Shown: positions 63,045-64,000 of the stretch, one piece after another
Numbering within the stretch: the stretch's first letter is position 1
Layout: every line of letters starts with the position of its first letter
NCBI RefSeq assembly: GCF_019603315.1
Contig: NZ_CP080649.1
Span: 2,242,176 to 2,306,175 of the forward strand
DNA from: Ruficoccus sp. ZRK36
GTDB taxonomy: Bacteria; Verrucomicrobiota; Verrucomicrobiia; Opitutales; Cerasicoccaceae
Direction: 5' to 3'
Length of the DNA stretch: 64,000 bases
The notes under the pieces: generated by a model
Seen by the model: only the letters and a program-made list of their open reading frames with translations
Told to the model about the DNA's origin: nothing
Databases searched by the model: none
Position numbers and translations under genes: made by a program

Positions 63045-64000
63045 TTGGGTGAAGGAAGTATTATTCACGATCTGACTCTGGTCGTCCTGTGTGCGGCAGT
63101 AGTCACGGTTATTTTCTATAAGCTGAGGCTGCCTGTCATCCTTGGTTATCTGCTGGTGGGCGTGCTCGTGGGGCCGTACACGCCGGAGCTGCCGACCTTG
63201 CACAACTCGGGTGCGATCGAGGAGCTGAGCCAGCTCGGGGTGATCTTCCTGATGTTCTTTATCGGGCTGGAGTTCGATATTGAGCGACTGCGGCGGGTCT
63301 TCTGGCCGGCGTTTATCGCGGCGGTCCTCCAGTCGATCATCGTATTTATCATCGGTATCCTCTGTGCGCCGCTGGTGGGCTACTCGCCGCTGGAGGGGAT
63401 ATTTCTCGGTGCGCTGCTGACGAACTCAGCCTCGCTGTTGTGTATTAAAATCCTCAAGGACAAGGGACGCCTCAAGCATGCCGATGCTCACATGGCGGTG
63501 GGCATCCTCGTTTTTGAGGACATGGTGGCGATCCTGCTGCTGGTGGTGCTCGGTGAGCTCGGGGGGGCTGAGAGCTTCCAGATTAGCGCGCTGTACCGGG
63601 TGGTCTTCCTGCTGGGGGTGTTTGCGGCAGGGGTATATATTTTGGGGCGCGTGCTGGCTCCTTGGCTCAGCCGCCAGCTAAAAGGCTCTAACTCGGGCGA
63701 GATCATCACCCTGGTGTCGGTCGCACTGGCGCTCGGCTTGGCCGAGTTGGCGCAGCTGTCGCGTTTTTCGATCTCGCTGGGAGCGTTTCTGGCCGGGGCG
63801 ATTATGGCCCAGACGCAGATCGTCGGGGACATTCAGCGCATCACTGACCCCTTCCGGAACCTGTTTTGCGCGATCTTCTTTGTCACGATCGGGATGCTGA
63901 TCGACCCGAGCTGGCTGCTGTCGAACTGGCTGGCGGTGGTCTTTATCGCCGTGCTGGTGGTCGTCGGTAAGCTCATCACGTGCTGGCTGGGGCTGTTTGT
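63045..64000 (+). CDS. Kef-type CPA2 cation/proton antiporter (3' partial)
   Basis: The frame is open from about 63024 to the window end, so only the N-terminal part is seen. The sequence begins EGSIIHDLTLVVLCAAVVTVIFYKLRLP and continues with the CPA2 hallmarks VILGYLLVGVLVGPYTPEL, LSQLGVIFLMFFIGLEFDIERL and LVFEDMVAILLLVVL. Many transmembrane helices are present. There is no in-frame ATG at the start (an in-frame TGA lies at 63021); a TTG at 63045 is the best candidate. It is likely KefB/KefC-like or a Na+/H+ exchanger. The regulatory C-terminal domain is outside the window. Confidence 0.85.
   Translation, partial: MGEGSIIHDLTLVVLCAAVVTVIFYKLRLPVILGYLLVGVLVGPYTPELPTLHNSGAIEELSQLGVIFLMFFIGLEFDIERLRRVFWPAFIAAVLQSIIVFIIGILCAPLVGYSPLEGIFLGALLTNSASLLCIKILKDKGRLKHADAHMAVGILVFEDMVAILLLVVLGELGGAESFQISALYRVVFLLGVFAAGVYILGRVLAPWLSRQLKGSNSGEIITLVSVALALGLAELAQLSRFSISLGAFLAGAIMAQTQIVGDIQRITDPFRNLFCAIFFVTIGMLIDPSWLLSNWLAVVFIAVLVVVGKLITCWLGLF

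Overview
The window looks like a chromosomal segment of a GC-rich, Gram-negative bacterium of the Verrucomicrobiota, most likely the Opitutae. This placement is an inference. It rests on a PEP-CTERM exosortase substrate, a TonB-dependent receptor with an STN domain paired with a FecR/ECF-sigma couple, a TonB operon with two ExbD genes, and split nuoC/nuoD genes. No rRNA or other decisive marker is present.

Region 1 (1-13.4 kb) is a siphovirus-like or gene-transfer-agent-like tail module that continues left of the window. It holds a tail-completion-like protein (partial), a tail tube candidate, a leucine-rich-repeat protein, two paralogous unknown proteins sharing an N-terminal tag with it, a tail chaperone with a probable -1 frame extension, a membrane-anchored DRGH nuclease, the tape measure protein, a VWA-bearing tail protein, a DUF2163/BR0599 protein, an NlpC/P60 peptidase, a hub/tip protein and a holin-like protein. 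The order tape measure, distal protein, DUF2163, NlpC/P60, hub matches the distal tail of Rhodobacter-type GTAs.

Region 2 (13.4-28.9 kb) is a self-contained TonB and trans-envelope signalling locus: exbB, two exbD, tonB, a TPR protein, two membrane-anchored coiled-coil proteins, a large STN-type TonB-dependent receptor and a secreted beta-helix-like protein. A second beta-helix paralogue follows, preceded by a remnant of a second receptor, then a PEP-CTERM protein, a divergent ECF sigma factor and FecR. A 33-bp box (GACTAGTAAGTG, 7 variable bases, then ATTTYGGTGTCTCT) lies upstream of exbB, of the second beta-helix gene and of fecR. It is best read as the promoter recognised by the local ECF sigma factor, so the locus probably forms one receptor-FecR-sigma regulon.

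Region 3 (29-32.1 kb) is a compact run of four genes of unknown function ending in a small coiled-coil/HTH protein. Region 4 (32.1-41.2 kb) is AT-richer accessory DNA: a secreted orphan protein, an RHH regulator, a tyrosine recombinase, unknown genes, gene remnants and a 1271-residue protein with a C-terminal PD-(D/E)XK-like nuclease signature. It ends at a tRNA-Ser whose 3' end faces the island, which suggests (not proven) a tRNA-targeted integrative island carrying a candidate defence protein.

Region 5 (41.4-55.3 kb) is a complex I operon, nuoBCDEFGHIJKLMN, without nuoA. Region 6 (55.5-64 kb) is housekeeping: hisH, citrate synthase, a membrane protein, a stand-alone CoaB-like protein, an NtrB/NtrC-type two-component pair, a PstS-like binding protein, tRNA-Gly and the start of a Kef-type CPA2 antiporter cut by the window end.
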